The notes beneath the pieces are model-generated. The model saw only the letters and a list, made by a program, of their open reading frames with translations. It made no database searches and had not been told where the DNA came from. Made by a program: the position numbers and the translations under genes. From Chitinispirillaceae bacterium (GTDB lineage: Bacteria > Fibrobacterota > Chitinivibrionia > Chitinivibrionales > Chitinispirillaceae), in NCBI GenBank assembly GCA_016926315.1, contig JAFGOU010000053.1, positions 1 to 13,913 of the forward strand: a stretch of 13,913 nucleotides of DNA, written 5' to 3'. Shown piece by piece: positions 7,180 through 13,913 of this stretch (the stretch's first letter is position 1; every line of letters starts with the position of its first letter).

Positions 7180-8169
7180 ATGGTGATGCCTGATCAGAAT
7201 ATCGGAATCGATGGTCCTGTCCAACGCTTGTTTAATACCGGAGAAATGCTTTTTGAGGAGGGGCTTCAGGGAAAAGAGATGTTCCTTATCCAGGAGGGAA
7301 AGGTCGGGATTTTCAAGAACACGCCCGAGGGTAAAGTACCACTGTCTGTCGCGGGGCCGGGAGGAGTGCTCGGGGAGCAGAGCCTTTTTGGAAACCATGC
7401 CCGGTCGGCTACCGCGGTAGCGGTTGAACCCACGCGGGTACTGATTATACACCAGAAGGAACTACAGCATATTACCGAAACGATTCCACCCTGGCTCTTT
7501 GCCATGTTGAAAAAAATTGTGACGACATTGCACACGGTGCGACAAAGCAGCGATCACAGTCCGCTGCGCGATCCGGAACGCTCGATCGTTCAGCTGTTGC
7601 TGCTTCTTCTGCGGCATGCGGAAAGCGGCAGTGAAGACCGGTTGAGAGTTGGCCTCGCCGGTATGCTGGAGGACGGGGCAACGATCGGCCGGTTAAAGGA
7701 ACAGGAACTGCTGACGATTCTTGACAGTCTGGGAAAGAGGGGATTGATCAAGCGGCATACGGGCCAGGATGGACGGGAAACATGGATCGAATCGGTGGAT
7801 AGGGAAGCGCTGAAATTGTATGAAGAGTACCTGCAGCTTAAAGGGCGCGGCGAGCGGTTTAAAGAGGCTGATATCGCGTCTGAAACGGTGGCTACGCTCA
7901 GTAATATCGCCTATGTTGCGCAGAAATCGGGGCAGGAGACCCCCGATGGCACGTCGTTGTATAAATCGGCCCTGGTCGAAGATCTTGCCGATCAGAGCGA
8001 TCATGCTTCCCTTGAGAGAAGCCTCCAGGAATTGAACAAGCGCGGTTTCATCGTTGTCCTTCCCCTTGAGGACGATACCCTTATTATTTTTCAGAAAGAA
8101 CGGCTCGTCAGGATAAAGAAGATCAAGGAATGGCTGCCGAAATTCGAAATGGCGGTGGAGGCCGTATGA
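7180..8169 (+). CDS. Cyclic-nucleotide-binding-domain protein A, with unassigned C-terminal region
   Basis: Probable signalling or regulatory protein, 329 residues from the ATG at 7180, which has GGAG five bases upstream. Residues 15-118 form a CRP-type cyclic-nucleotide-binding domain. Its phosphate-binding cassette GEQSLFGNHARSATAV (65-80) keeps the Glu66 and Arg75-Ser76 that contact the ligand in the family. The rest is not the compact CRP/FNR DNA-binding domain: residues 133-220 and 233-320 are two mostly helical segments with possible winged-helix character (LLTILDSLGKRGLIKRH; LERSLQELNKRGFIVVLPL), each helix-turn-helix then strand pair. It is followed without a gap by a paralogue. The only space for its own promoter is about 40 bases, so read-through past the rplS terminator is possible. 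Ligand (cAMP, cGMP or other) and target unknown. Confidence 0.75.
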   Translation: MVMPDQNIGIDGPVQRLFNTGEMLFEEGLQGKEMFLIQEGKVGIFKNTPEGKVPLSVAGPGGVLGEQSLFGNHARSATAVAVEPTRVLIIHQKELQHITETIPPWLFAMLKKIVTTLHTVRQSSDHSPLRDPERSIVQLLLLLLRHAESGSEDRLRVGLAGMLEDGATIGRLKEQELLTILDSLGKRGLIKRHTGQDGRETWIESVDREALKLYEEYLQLKGRGERFKEADIASETVATLSNIAYVAQKSGQETPDGTSLYKSALVEDLADQSDHASLERSLQELNKRGFIVVLPLEDDTLIIFQKERLVRIKKIKEWLPKFEMAVEAV

Positions 8170-9167
8170 TGCATGGCTCAGGCGTATCGTCGGCCATAAA
8201 GGGTGGGGCTGCCAGAAAAACGGTCGCTCGTCCGGAGCGCTTGTGTAAACGCGGTTCACTTCTCTATATCGAAGGGGAGCCGGGGACCGATATGTTCGTC
8301 GTCCGGTCGGGAAAGATCAGGCTGCTCAAGCATGAAGGCGAGACGGCCGTTGTCATTGACACGGCAGGGCCCGGAAGCGTCATCGGAGAGATGTCGCTTC
8401 TCAGGAGGGAGCCAAGGACCGCCACCGCGCAGGTGGTTGAAGATTCCGTCGTGGTACCCGTTGACGAGGAGACCTATGCCGCGACCATTGCCAATATCCC
8501 GTCATGGCTCGGTGGGGCATTGCGCTCCCTGGTGAAGCGGCTTGTCGACACGCTTGCGCAGAGCGGAACGGAGACGGTCAGAAGAGGGGTCGCCGGGGTC
8601 ATCAGGGTGCTTCTCCTGTGCGTCGAAGATCTCGGCAAAAACAAGGACCGGGAGGCCCTTGTTCCACTCGGTCCGCTCAAGGAGACCTTGTACAATCTTA
8701 CCGGGCTTGGCGATGCCGAACTTGAAAATATTTTCATGCATCTGATACTCAAAAAAATGATCGGCATCGTCCGGGATGACAGCGGCGGTGAATCCGTCAG
8801 GATCAATAATCGGAAAGTTCTCAGTCTTTATCTCGAGTTTCTCCGTTCGCGGCGGGAAAACGGGTCGTTTCCCGGTGAAAACCTTCCGCTTGCCGCTTAT
8901 GACCATGCCGGTTTTATTCTTACCTCGGAAGGGTTGACTCGTGGGGCGGACCGCAGCGGGCGCATTGCGGTAACGATGGAAGCGTTTGACAATGAATGGC
9001 GTCTCAAGGGGAAGGAGACCCCTGTCGAAAAGGACGCATTGAAAGCGATCGCCGAGGCGGGAACGGGCGATGCCGGCGGGCCATTTATTTTTAATCTTGA
9101 CAATCTCCGGCGGCTGCATCTTACCGGGACCTGGCTTCCGGTGTTTAAAGAGGACGTGAAACTCTGA
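8166..9167 (+). CDS. Cyclic-nucleotide-binding-domain protein B, paralogue of A
   Basis: 333 residues. The start is the ATG overlapping the previous stop (ATGA at 8166-8169), with GGAGG (8157-8161) four bases ahead, so the two genes are probably translationally coupled; an ATG at 8130 opens the frame earlier but lies in the previous gene without this site. Residues 25-125 are a CRP-type cyclic-nucleotide domain with cassette IGEMSLLRREPRTATAQV (73-90), including Glu75 and Arg84-Thr85. It shares with protein A the segment after the domain (IPSWLGGALRSLVKRL against IPPWLFAMLKKIVTTL) and the ending TWLPVFK against EWLPKFE, hence a tandem duplication. Residues 139-330 are largely helical with no family I recognise. 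The pair could act as a heterodimer; this is inference. Confidence 0.72.
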   Translation: MMHGSGVSSAIKGGAARKTVARPERLCKRGSLLYIEGEPGTDMFVVRSGKIRLLKHEGETAVVIDTAGPGSVIGEMSLLRREPRTATAQVVEDSVVVPVDEETYAATIANIPSWLGGALRSLVKRLVDTLAQSGTETVRRGVAGVIRVLLLCVEDLGKNKDREALVPLGPLKETLYNLTGLGDAELENIFMHLILKKMIGIVRDDSGGESVRINNRKVLSLYLEFLRSRRENGSFPGENLPLAAYDHAGFILTSEGLTRGADRSGRIAVTMEAFDNEWRLKGKETPVEKDALKAIAEAGTGDAGGPFIFNLDNLRRLHLTGTWLPVFKEDVKL

Positions 9168-9916
9168 GACCGCTCTCCTGGTACAAAGACCTTGCCGTTT
9201 CGCGCCATCGACGCGAATGCGGCTATTTTCTCGTGGAGGGGGTCCGGGCCATCGGGCAGATTGCTCTTTGCGCTCCGTCGAGCATCGGCGAGATCCTTAG
9301 CATGGGTGACAGCGAGCCATCCGTCGATCTGTCGGGATTTCCCGTCAGGATGCTTACGGCGCGCCAGTTCAAGTCACTGGCGGTTTCGCGCACTCCGCAA
9401 GGGATCGCCGCTGTTGTAAAGATACCGGAAGGGACCTACACCGCGACCCTGCCGTCAGATGCCGGCGGGCGGATACTGCTTCTTGAGCACGTCCAGGATC
9501 CGGGCAACGTGGGAACGCTTATTCGCACTGCGGCGGCGTTTGGTTATTGCGGGGTTGTTCTCAGCGATGGATGCGCCGACCCTTTTTCTCCCAAGGCGGT
9601 GCAAGGGTCAGCCGGTGCGGTAGTATCGGTCTGGATACGGCGTACCGGCTTGTACCGTGAATGCGCAGCCGGGCTCAAGGGGAACGGTCACGGAATCGTG
9701 GCGGCCACGGTTGACGGCATGCCGGCTGCGCCGGCATCGTTTCAGCCTCGCCATGTGCTGATGCTGGGGAGCGAAGGAAACGGACTCAGCCCGCAGTTGA
9801 TCGAACTTGCCAGCGCGACGATTTCCATTCCCATTGACCGCACCAAGGCCGAATCGCTGAACGTGGCGATTGCGGGGGGGATATTAATGTATTGCGGAAT
9901 GGCGCATGCGGATTGA
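9164..9916 (+). CDS. SpoU-family RNA 2'-O-methyltransferase (TrmH/RlmB-like), probable CTG start
   Basis: SAM-dependent SPOUT enzyme that methylates the ribose of an rRNA or tRNA nucleotide; the site cannot be told from sequence. From CTG 9164 it has 250 residues. The family motifs are clear: LLEHVQDPGNVGTLIRTAAA (106-125, with Asn115 and Arg121), VLMLGSEGNGLS (198-209) and ISIPI then ESLNVAIAGGI (220-240). The N-terminal substrate-binding domain begins SWYKDLAVSRHRRECGYFLV, equivalent to the usual helix and F-L-V-E-G stretch, but the first standard start codon in frame is GTG 9233, after this conserved part. Upstream, the frame holds no ATG, GTG or TTG back to the stop at 9146. CTG 9164 forms a CTGA overlap with the previous stop and has AGAGGA (9149-9154) nine bases ahead. 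The GTG start (227 residues) would lose the conserved beginning. Confidence 0.85.
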   Translation: MRPLSWYKDLAVSRHRRECGYFLVEGVRAIGQIALCAPSSIGEILSMGDSEPSVDLSGFPVRMLTARQFKSLAVSRTPQGIAAVVKIPEGTYTATLPSDAGGRILLLEHVQDPGNVGTLIRTAAAFGYCGVVLSDGCADPFSPKAVQGSAGAVVSVWIRRTGLYRECAAGLKGNGHGIVAATVDGMPAAPASFQPRHVLMLGSEGNGLSPQLIELASATISIPIDRTKAESLNVAIAGGILMYCGMAHAD

Positions 9917-10009
9917 AAAATCAAAATCAACAGATACCCTGGTGATCTGGCGTAAAAGCGCCATTTGAAAATCCTTAACGCGGTTCGTCAGTTATTTCGC
10001 AATCGGCAA
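9917..10009. other. Convergent intergenic gap, weak hairpin
   Basis: Between two convergent genes. TGGCG (9948-9952), six bases, CGCCA (9959-9963) then TTT make a weak hairpin that might terminate either gene. The stem is only five base pairs and the T-run is short, so this is not a confident terminator. Confidence 0.25.
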
Positions 10010-11146
10010 TTACACCACGGTGATCCTTGCCTTGCCCTCACGTTTTGAGGTATAGAGCGCTTCGTCGGCGCGGCGCAGGAGCGACTGGTCGTCTTCGGTG
10101 AGGAGCGCTTCGGCAATGCCCATCGACAGGCTGGTGGGGCCGAATTTGAAGGAGCCGTACTGTTTCTGGATGCGGTCGGTGACAACGTGTGCCTGGGACT
10201 TGTCGGTATCGGGGAGAATGATGATGAATTCATCGCCGCCGTAACGGTAGGCGGTATCGATGTCTTTCCGTATGCAAACCTTTATGACGTTTGCGAGGGA
10301 TTTGAGGGTATGGTCTCCCATCTGGTGACCTTCGGTATCGTTGAGTTGCTTGAAATAGTCGATATCGAGCATGACCAGCGTCAGCTTTCGTCCGGGATTA
10401 CGCTTGAGGCGCGAGAGTTCGCGCTTGATCTGTTCGTGGAAATAACGTGAGTTGTAAAGGCCGGTCAGGCTGTCGGTGATCGCCAGCTTGCCCAGGAGCT
10501 CGTTTTTTTTGAGGAGCTCCATTTCCAGTTTTTTCTTTTCGGTGATGTCCTTGGCGGTCACGACCAGCCCGATGATCTGGTTGGAATCATTTTTCATTTC
10601 GGACATGCTGAGGTTGACCAGAATGATGCCGCCGATCTTCGTTTTCATGGGGATTTCTTCGTTCATGGTCTTGCCGGTGAGCAGCACGCCGGTAAGGACT
10701 TTCTGTTTGTCCGCCTCATTGACAAAAAGGTACGAAAACGGTTTGCCGACGATCTCTTCCTGCGTATAGCCGAAGTGCATCTGCGCGCCACGGTTGAACT
10801 TCAGGATGAATCCTTCGGTGTCAAGCGTAAAGATGATGTCGGTGGAGTCCTGCAGAATACTTTCGAAATACTTCGCGATGTTCTGGAACCGGCGGGCGAT
10901 GAGTTTGCCCTTGCTGATTTTGTCGACATATCCCTTGACGTACCAAAACACTCCGAGCGCGCACACTATCGAGAATGCGCCTGCCAGGGCGAGAACAACG
11001 ATCAGCGCCATGAGGCCGGTAAAAAAATTGGCGGAGAGCACCAGGATCGCGATGATGAAAAATACCGCAAACCCGATCAGGACGGTCTGCAGAGCAGAAA
11101 GCCCGCTGTTATGAGTATAAGCGCTCGAAAAAAATCGAAAAAACAT
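10010..11146 (-). CDS. Membrane PAS-GGDEF diguanylate cyclase
   Basis: Makes cyclic di-GMP from two GTP, in response to a signal sensed by the PAS domain. 378 residues. Two hydrophobic segments at about 20-40 and 45-70 anchor the protein with a short N-terminus and no large periplasmic domain. PAS domain about 90-205 (ILQDSTDIIFTLDTEGFILK; GLVVTAKDITEKKKLEMELL), then a signalling helix, then GGDEF about 220-376: ITDSLTGLYNSRYFHEQ, LDIDYFKQLND, the active-site signature RYGGDEF (301-307) and the closing MGIAEA. The product-inhibition site (RxxD just before the signature) is not canonical: the aligned residues read KDID with the Arg displaced by one, so feedback inhibition may be reduced. Its start lies 334 bases from the divergent mpsC-like gene, and no strong Shine-Dalgarno is visible. 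Confidence 0.92.
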   Translation of the reverse strand: MFFRFFSSAYTHNSGLSALQTVLIGFAVFFIIAILVLSANFFTGLMALIVVLALAGAFSIVCALGVFWYVKGYVDKISKGKLIARRFQNIAKYFESILQDSTDIIFTLDTEGFILKFNRGAQMHFGYTQEEIVGKPFSYLFVNEADKQKVLTGVLLTGKTMNEEIPMKTKIGGIILVNLSMSEMKNDSNQIIGLVVTAKDITEKKKLEMELLKKNELLGKLAITDSLTGLYNSRYFHEQIKRELSRLKRNPGRKLTLVMLDIDYFKQLNDTEGHQMGDHTLKSLANVIKVCIRKDIDTAYRYGGDEFIIILPDTDKSQAHVVTDRIQKQYGSFKFGPTSLSMGIAEALLTEDDQSLLRRADEALYTSKREGKARITVV

Positions 11147-11480
11147 TATGTCGTTCGCCGGTTTCGCGAAATGAACGTAAAGAACACCTTTTACCGTTGC
11201 ATGGCTTTGGAAACATGCCGACCATACCTCCCTATTATATCGATCTTGCCGGATAAATTAAAGAATGATAACGTATAACCTATCTTTTACCGGCTGGGAC
11301 CGAGGAAACGGGTACCGCAGGCAGTCCGTTCTTGCTCGTGACCGGTTATAAGATACTATTGCCGCAGGGGTGGCATCGGCAAAATCTGCGGATGAACGGT
11401 CACCGTGCGGGAGTTATATTAGTGCCATAATGCGTCATGCTGTATGGCGGCAGGAATAGCGCGTATCCCAGGATGTCCCT
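11147..11480. other. Divergent intergenic region with several dyads
   Basis: Separates the minus-strand cyclase from the plus-strand mpsC-like gene. The plus strand holds, in order, an imperfect long-range inverted repeat (TATCTTTTACCGG at 11281-11293 with CCGGTTATAAGATA at 11342-11355), CCGCAG/CTGCGG (11362-11367 and 11386-11391), the palindrome ACGGTCACCGT (11396-11406) and GCCATA/TATGGC (11424-11429 and 11443-11448). No gene is seen. The dyads may be operators or a structured leader of the downstream gene. Confidence 0.4.
11234..11239 (-). promoter_or_regulatory. Consensus -10 box, possible promoter of the diguanylate cyclase gene
   Basis: TATAAT on the minus strand, about 88 bases before the cyclase start codon. 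The -35 position 17 bases away reads TTTAAT, only a half match to consensus, so this is tentative. Confidence 0.3.
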
Positions 11481-11867
11481 ATGACACGAAACACTCATCT
11501 TCGCACCCGGGGCCAGCTCGAGGCTGAGATTTCCGAGGCGATGATACGTTTCGAGAAGGAGCACATGGGGCGCGGTCCGCTTGAAACCAAAACGTATCTC
11601 ATCGACGATATGGTCATCGTCCGGCTCAAGGGAGTGCTGACCAGGGCGGAACACGCGCTAATAAAATCGGATCGCAGCGTCCGTGCGCGCGAACTGATAA
11701 AGCAGGTCCGCATCGAACTGATTGAAAACGGGCGGAGGATCATTGAGGAAATGATCAAATCCATAACCCGCAGGAAACTTCGCAGCCTCCATACCGACAT
11801 AAGCACCGAAACCGGTGAGCGGCTTATCGTATTGACCCTGGACAAACCGCCGGAGTATGTAAAGTAA
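11481..11867 (+). CDS. MpsC (DUF2294) family small protein
   Basis: A 128-residue soluble protein. GPLETKTYLIDDMVIVRLKG (33-52), LTRAEHALIKS and RELIKQVRIELIE then a final L-D-K-P-P-E-Y-V match the DUF2294 family, now named MpsC after the gene beside the sodium-linked, membrane-potential-generating MpsAB system of Staphylococcus aureus. The molecular role of MpsC homologues is not established, and no mpsA or mpsB gene is in this window. No signal peptide or membrane segment; the alpha/beta pattern suggests a small cytoplasmic domain. Only a weak ribosome-binding site (GGAT about eight bases ahead) supports the ATG. It stands alone behind a dyad-rich leader. Confidence 0.75.
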   Translation: MTRNTHLRTRGQLEAEISEAMIRFEKEHMGRGPLETKTYLIDDMVIVRLKGVLTRAEHALIKSDRSVRARELIKQVRIELIENGRRIIEEMIKSITRRKLRSLHTDISTETGERLIVLTLDKPPEYVK

Positions 11868-12042
11868 CCAAACGGTACGGTGGTGGTTGTAAGGTTGATA
11901 AAAAATGTTTCGACAGCCCTGCTGTGCCGGCTCACGTAAGGGGAGACGGCCGCCGTGATGCGGGGCGCCCACCTCTTTTAGTGCTCACTTATTCATCATT
12001 CTGGAACTCCTTTATAAGTTTTTGACGACATTCACCATAGTT

Positions 12043-12071
12043 TTGTGGTTATGTGGGGGTTATTTTATAAC
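12043..12071 (+). promoter_or_regulatory. Possible promoter of the UxaE-like gene
   Basis: TTGTGG (12043-12048) and TATAAC (12066-12071) with a 17-base spacer. The -10 matches five of six consensus bases, the -35 only three. A small dyad GTTAT/ATAAC (12059-12071) overlaps the -10 box. The rest of the 11868-12107 gap shows no gene and only a three-base-loop hairpin ACAGC/GCTGT (11913-11925). Confidence 0.35.
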
Positions 12072-12107
12072 ATAGCAAAAAACATCGGTTACTAACGAGG
12101 TGAACTC

Positions 12108-13913
12108 TTGGAAACTGCAACCGTAGTGGAAAAACCGGCAACGCTCCGGGCGCGCATTCGGGGAATAAATAAATTCCTGGTTGAAAACGATCTCCTGATT
12201 AAAAACAACCCGGCGATCTCGCCAGACCTCACGCTCGATTATCCGGCGCTTGTCCGGGAGCTTCGGGAAGAGGCGGATAACGTCGCCCTGGCCATGGATT
12301 ACGCCGCGAAGGGCTGGGACGTGCCGGAGATGCAACGGATTATCCTCTGGCCCAGCTCATCGATCGCGTTGGGAAGCGTGAATTGGTATCTTGCTGAGTC
12401 AAAACGCTCGGGTGATTGCGCGTTTGTCGCGGTTACCGATGCACGGTCGGCTTTCGAGGGGATCGAACAGTGCGGCGACGCTCTCTGGGCAATACCGCTC
12501 TGGTGGGAAAACCTCATCGCCCTGAAGAACGCAGTGCTTGAGCATGATCCGTCAAGCACGGTTTTCCCCAGGGCTGATTCCTCTTTACAGCGCGCGAGTC
12601 TTGGCATCGGCGCGCGGTTTACCACGCTCCACTGGCCTGCGGTGGCCTGGGCAATGAAGGCGCTGCGCCTGCCGCTCACCGCAAACCAGAACTCCATTCC
12701 GCGCGAACTGGTATATGATGTCGATGCGATGCTCGCGGACCGGCTTCAGAAGGTGCCGTTTCCGTTTATCGGCGGATCGGTGCCCGAGGGTCATCAGGGC
12801 CAGTCGGTACAGGGCATGTCGCACGCTTCGATCGTCGCGCTGCTCAAGCATGGGTTTCATCATAACGGCATTCCCTGGGGATTCAACGCGGACCACCAAC
12901 CGATCGGCGGCAGCTTCGACGCGATCGAACCCGAGCTGGTGGAAGGAAGCCTGTTCGCATCATATATAACGTATGATCTAAGCCCTGAGCTGGCATTATA
13001 CCAGATGATCGATGATCCTGTCGTGCTCGATACCGCGTTCAGGAGGACTGTGGACCCGAAGGTGTTCGACGCCGTTGTCGAGCGTCTCTTTGCCTCAGGG
13101 CTGGAGATCGCGGAGTTCGAGGTGAAAAAGGTAGTAACCTACCTTCTGCCGGCCATGATGAAAATGAGGCAGCGCGACCAGCGGTACGTCGAGGTCCGCC
13201 GAAAGAATTTCACAACAGAGACGGGACGGCGATTTTTGCGGGAGCTCTCCATTGACGAACTGCCGGGCGAAACCACGGTGGACACCTTTGCGATCTGTCT
13301 GGCGCTTGCCGAAACGGTCGGCGTAAAATTCGATTTTATCGCGCCGAATTTCGGCTTCCAGAAGAACATTCCCTACGATGACAACAACGGCCTGCTCGAC
13401 AAGATCCGGCGGTTTTCGGCGCGCGCGCGCCTGTTCGACGTCTCGATCGGGTTTCATTCGGGAAGCGGAAAATCTGCTGAAAATTACCGGCTCATCGGTA
13501 AGGAGACCGGAGGAAGGTTCGAAATAAAAACCTCGGGCAGGTATACCTACGAAATGGGCGTCGCGCTCTCCAGGTCCCCTGATCCGGCCGATCAGAGGCT
13601 GTGGGTTGACTGGTACGGATTTACCAAAGAGCTGGCAATAAAGAGCGCCTTTTCACACCGGGAGACCCAGCAGCGGTTCGCCCGTGAGTTTATCACCGAT
13701 ACGCTTAGAGAGGAAGGGGTCGCGACGGACGGCGTGTTTGATTCACCCGGGGAGGTGAGGCGGCGCTTGGATTCGATCGCCCCTTCGCCTGAGCATATCT
13801 TCTGGTTCGAGTATAATTTTCTGTTCGTTCTGGCAGCCGGCGGGAGCATCAACCGTCTGGGCGACCATTCGGTCGAGGGTTACCGGCAACGGGCCAGGTT
13901 TTACTTCATTTCC
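12108..13913 (+). CDS. UxaE-like tagaturonate epimerase family protein, partial (runs off the right edge)
   Basis: Probable sugar-acid epimerase of the UxaE family (interconversion of D-tagaturonate and D-fructuronate in hexuronate breakdown), metal-dependent in characterised members. The start is TTG 12108, four bases after a near-perfect GAGGTGA (12097-12103). At least 602 residues are encoded with no stop in the window. Suggestive parts are HHNGIPWGFNADHQPIGG (251-268), with a possible metal-binding Asp262-His263, and LFDVSIGFHSGSGKSAENYR (442-461), with His450, followed by FEIKTSGRYTYEMGVAL (471-487), which resembles the UxaE S-x-H-S-G-S and K-T-A/S-G stretch. The family assignment is from memory of these motifs; UxaE itself is, to my recollection, shorter (about 480-500 residues), so this may be a longer relative with another substrate. 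Downstream genes that would test the pathway are not visible. Confidence 0.6.
   Translation, partial: METATVVEKPATLRARIRGINKFLVENDLLIKNNPAISPDLTLDYPALVRELREEADNVALAMDYAAKGWDVPEMQRIILWPSSSIALGSVNWYLAESKRSGDCAFVAVTDARSAFEGIEQCGDALWAIPLWWENLIALKNAVLEHDPSSTVFPRADSSLQRASLGIGARFTTLHWPAVAWAMKALRLPLTANQNSIPRELVYDVDAMLADRLQKVPFPFIGGSVPEGHQGQSVQGMSHASIVALLKHGFHHNGIPWGFNADHQPIGGSFDAIEPELVEGSLFASYITYDLSPELALYQMIDDPVVLDTAFRRTVDPKVFDAVVERLFASGLEIAEFEVKKVVTYLLPAMMKMRQRDQRYVEVRRKNFTTETGRRFLRELSIDELPGETTVDTFAICLALAETVGVKFDFIAPNFGFQKNIPYDDNNGLLDKIRRFSARARLFDVSIGFHSGSGKSAENYRLIGKETGGRFEIKTSGRYTYEMGVALSRSPDPADQRLWVDWYGFTKELAIKSAFSHRETQQRFAREFITDTLREEGVATDGVFDSPGEVRRRLDSIAPSPEHIFWFEYNFLFVLAAGGSINRLGDHSVEGYRQRARFYFIS

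Noticed and set aside
11940..11985. GC-rich hairpin and T-run as terminator of the mpsC-like gene
   Set aside because: GGGCGCCC is self-complementary with no loop, and no stable stem leads into the TTTT.

Overview
The window looks like a piece of a chromosome from an FCB-group bacterium; Fibrobacterota (Chitinispirillia-like) is my best guess. The clues are a secreted gingipain-like (C25) protein ending in a type IX secretion-style sorting tail, a secreted LamG/Ig-like/LRR-type surface protein, and a compact ffh-rpsP-rimM-trmD-rplS block without a khpA gene. The phylum is inferred from architecture, not from any search.

Layout. 1-877: a REP-like hairpin, then a minus-strand gene for a secreted LamG + Ig-like protein that appears decayed: the LamG domain lacks its middle, and the protein stops about 25 residues into an LRR N-cap. 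878-1791: 914 bases without a credible gene but rich in dyad symmetry, with a promoter/operator for the minus-strand gene, a large inverted repeat, two further hairpin clusters, one copy of a dispersed repeat, and the promoter and palindrome of the next gene. 1792-3405: C25-like protease. 3406-3589: second copy of the dispersed repeat. 3590-7071: housekeeping block ffh, rpsP, rimM, trmD, rplS, closed by a strong intrinsic terminator at 7109-7139. 7180-9916: three overlapping or coupled genes, namely two tandem paralogues with a cyclic-nucleotide-binding domain and a large unassigned C-terminal region, then a SpoU-family RNA 2'-O-methyltransferase that seems to start at CTG. 10010-11146 (minus): membrane PAS-GGDEF diguanylate cyclase. 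11147-11480: dyad-rich intergenic region. 11481-11867: MpsC (DUF2294) family protein. 12108-13913: start of a large UxaE-like (tagaturonate epimerase family) gene that runs off the right edge.

How the genes relate. ffh targets nascent membrane proteins; rpsP, rimM, trmD and rplS supply ribosomal proteins, 30S maturation and tRNA m1G37 modification, so 3590-7071 is a translation/targeting block. The cyclic-nucleotide-domain pair and the diguanylate cyclase are two separate nucleotide-signalling modules that are neighbours; nothing in the sequence ties them to one pathway. The two secreted proteins at the left end are the only extracellular products.

No CRISPR array, tRNA, rRNA, transposase, phage gene or recognisable defence system was seen. 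The best leads are the paired cyclic-nucleotide-domain proteins, the CTG start of the methyltransferase, the dispersed 60-bp repeat whose differences favour third codon positions, the heptamer inverted repeat overlapping the trmD stop, and the palindromes placed at two promoters.
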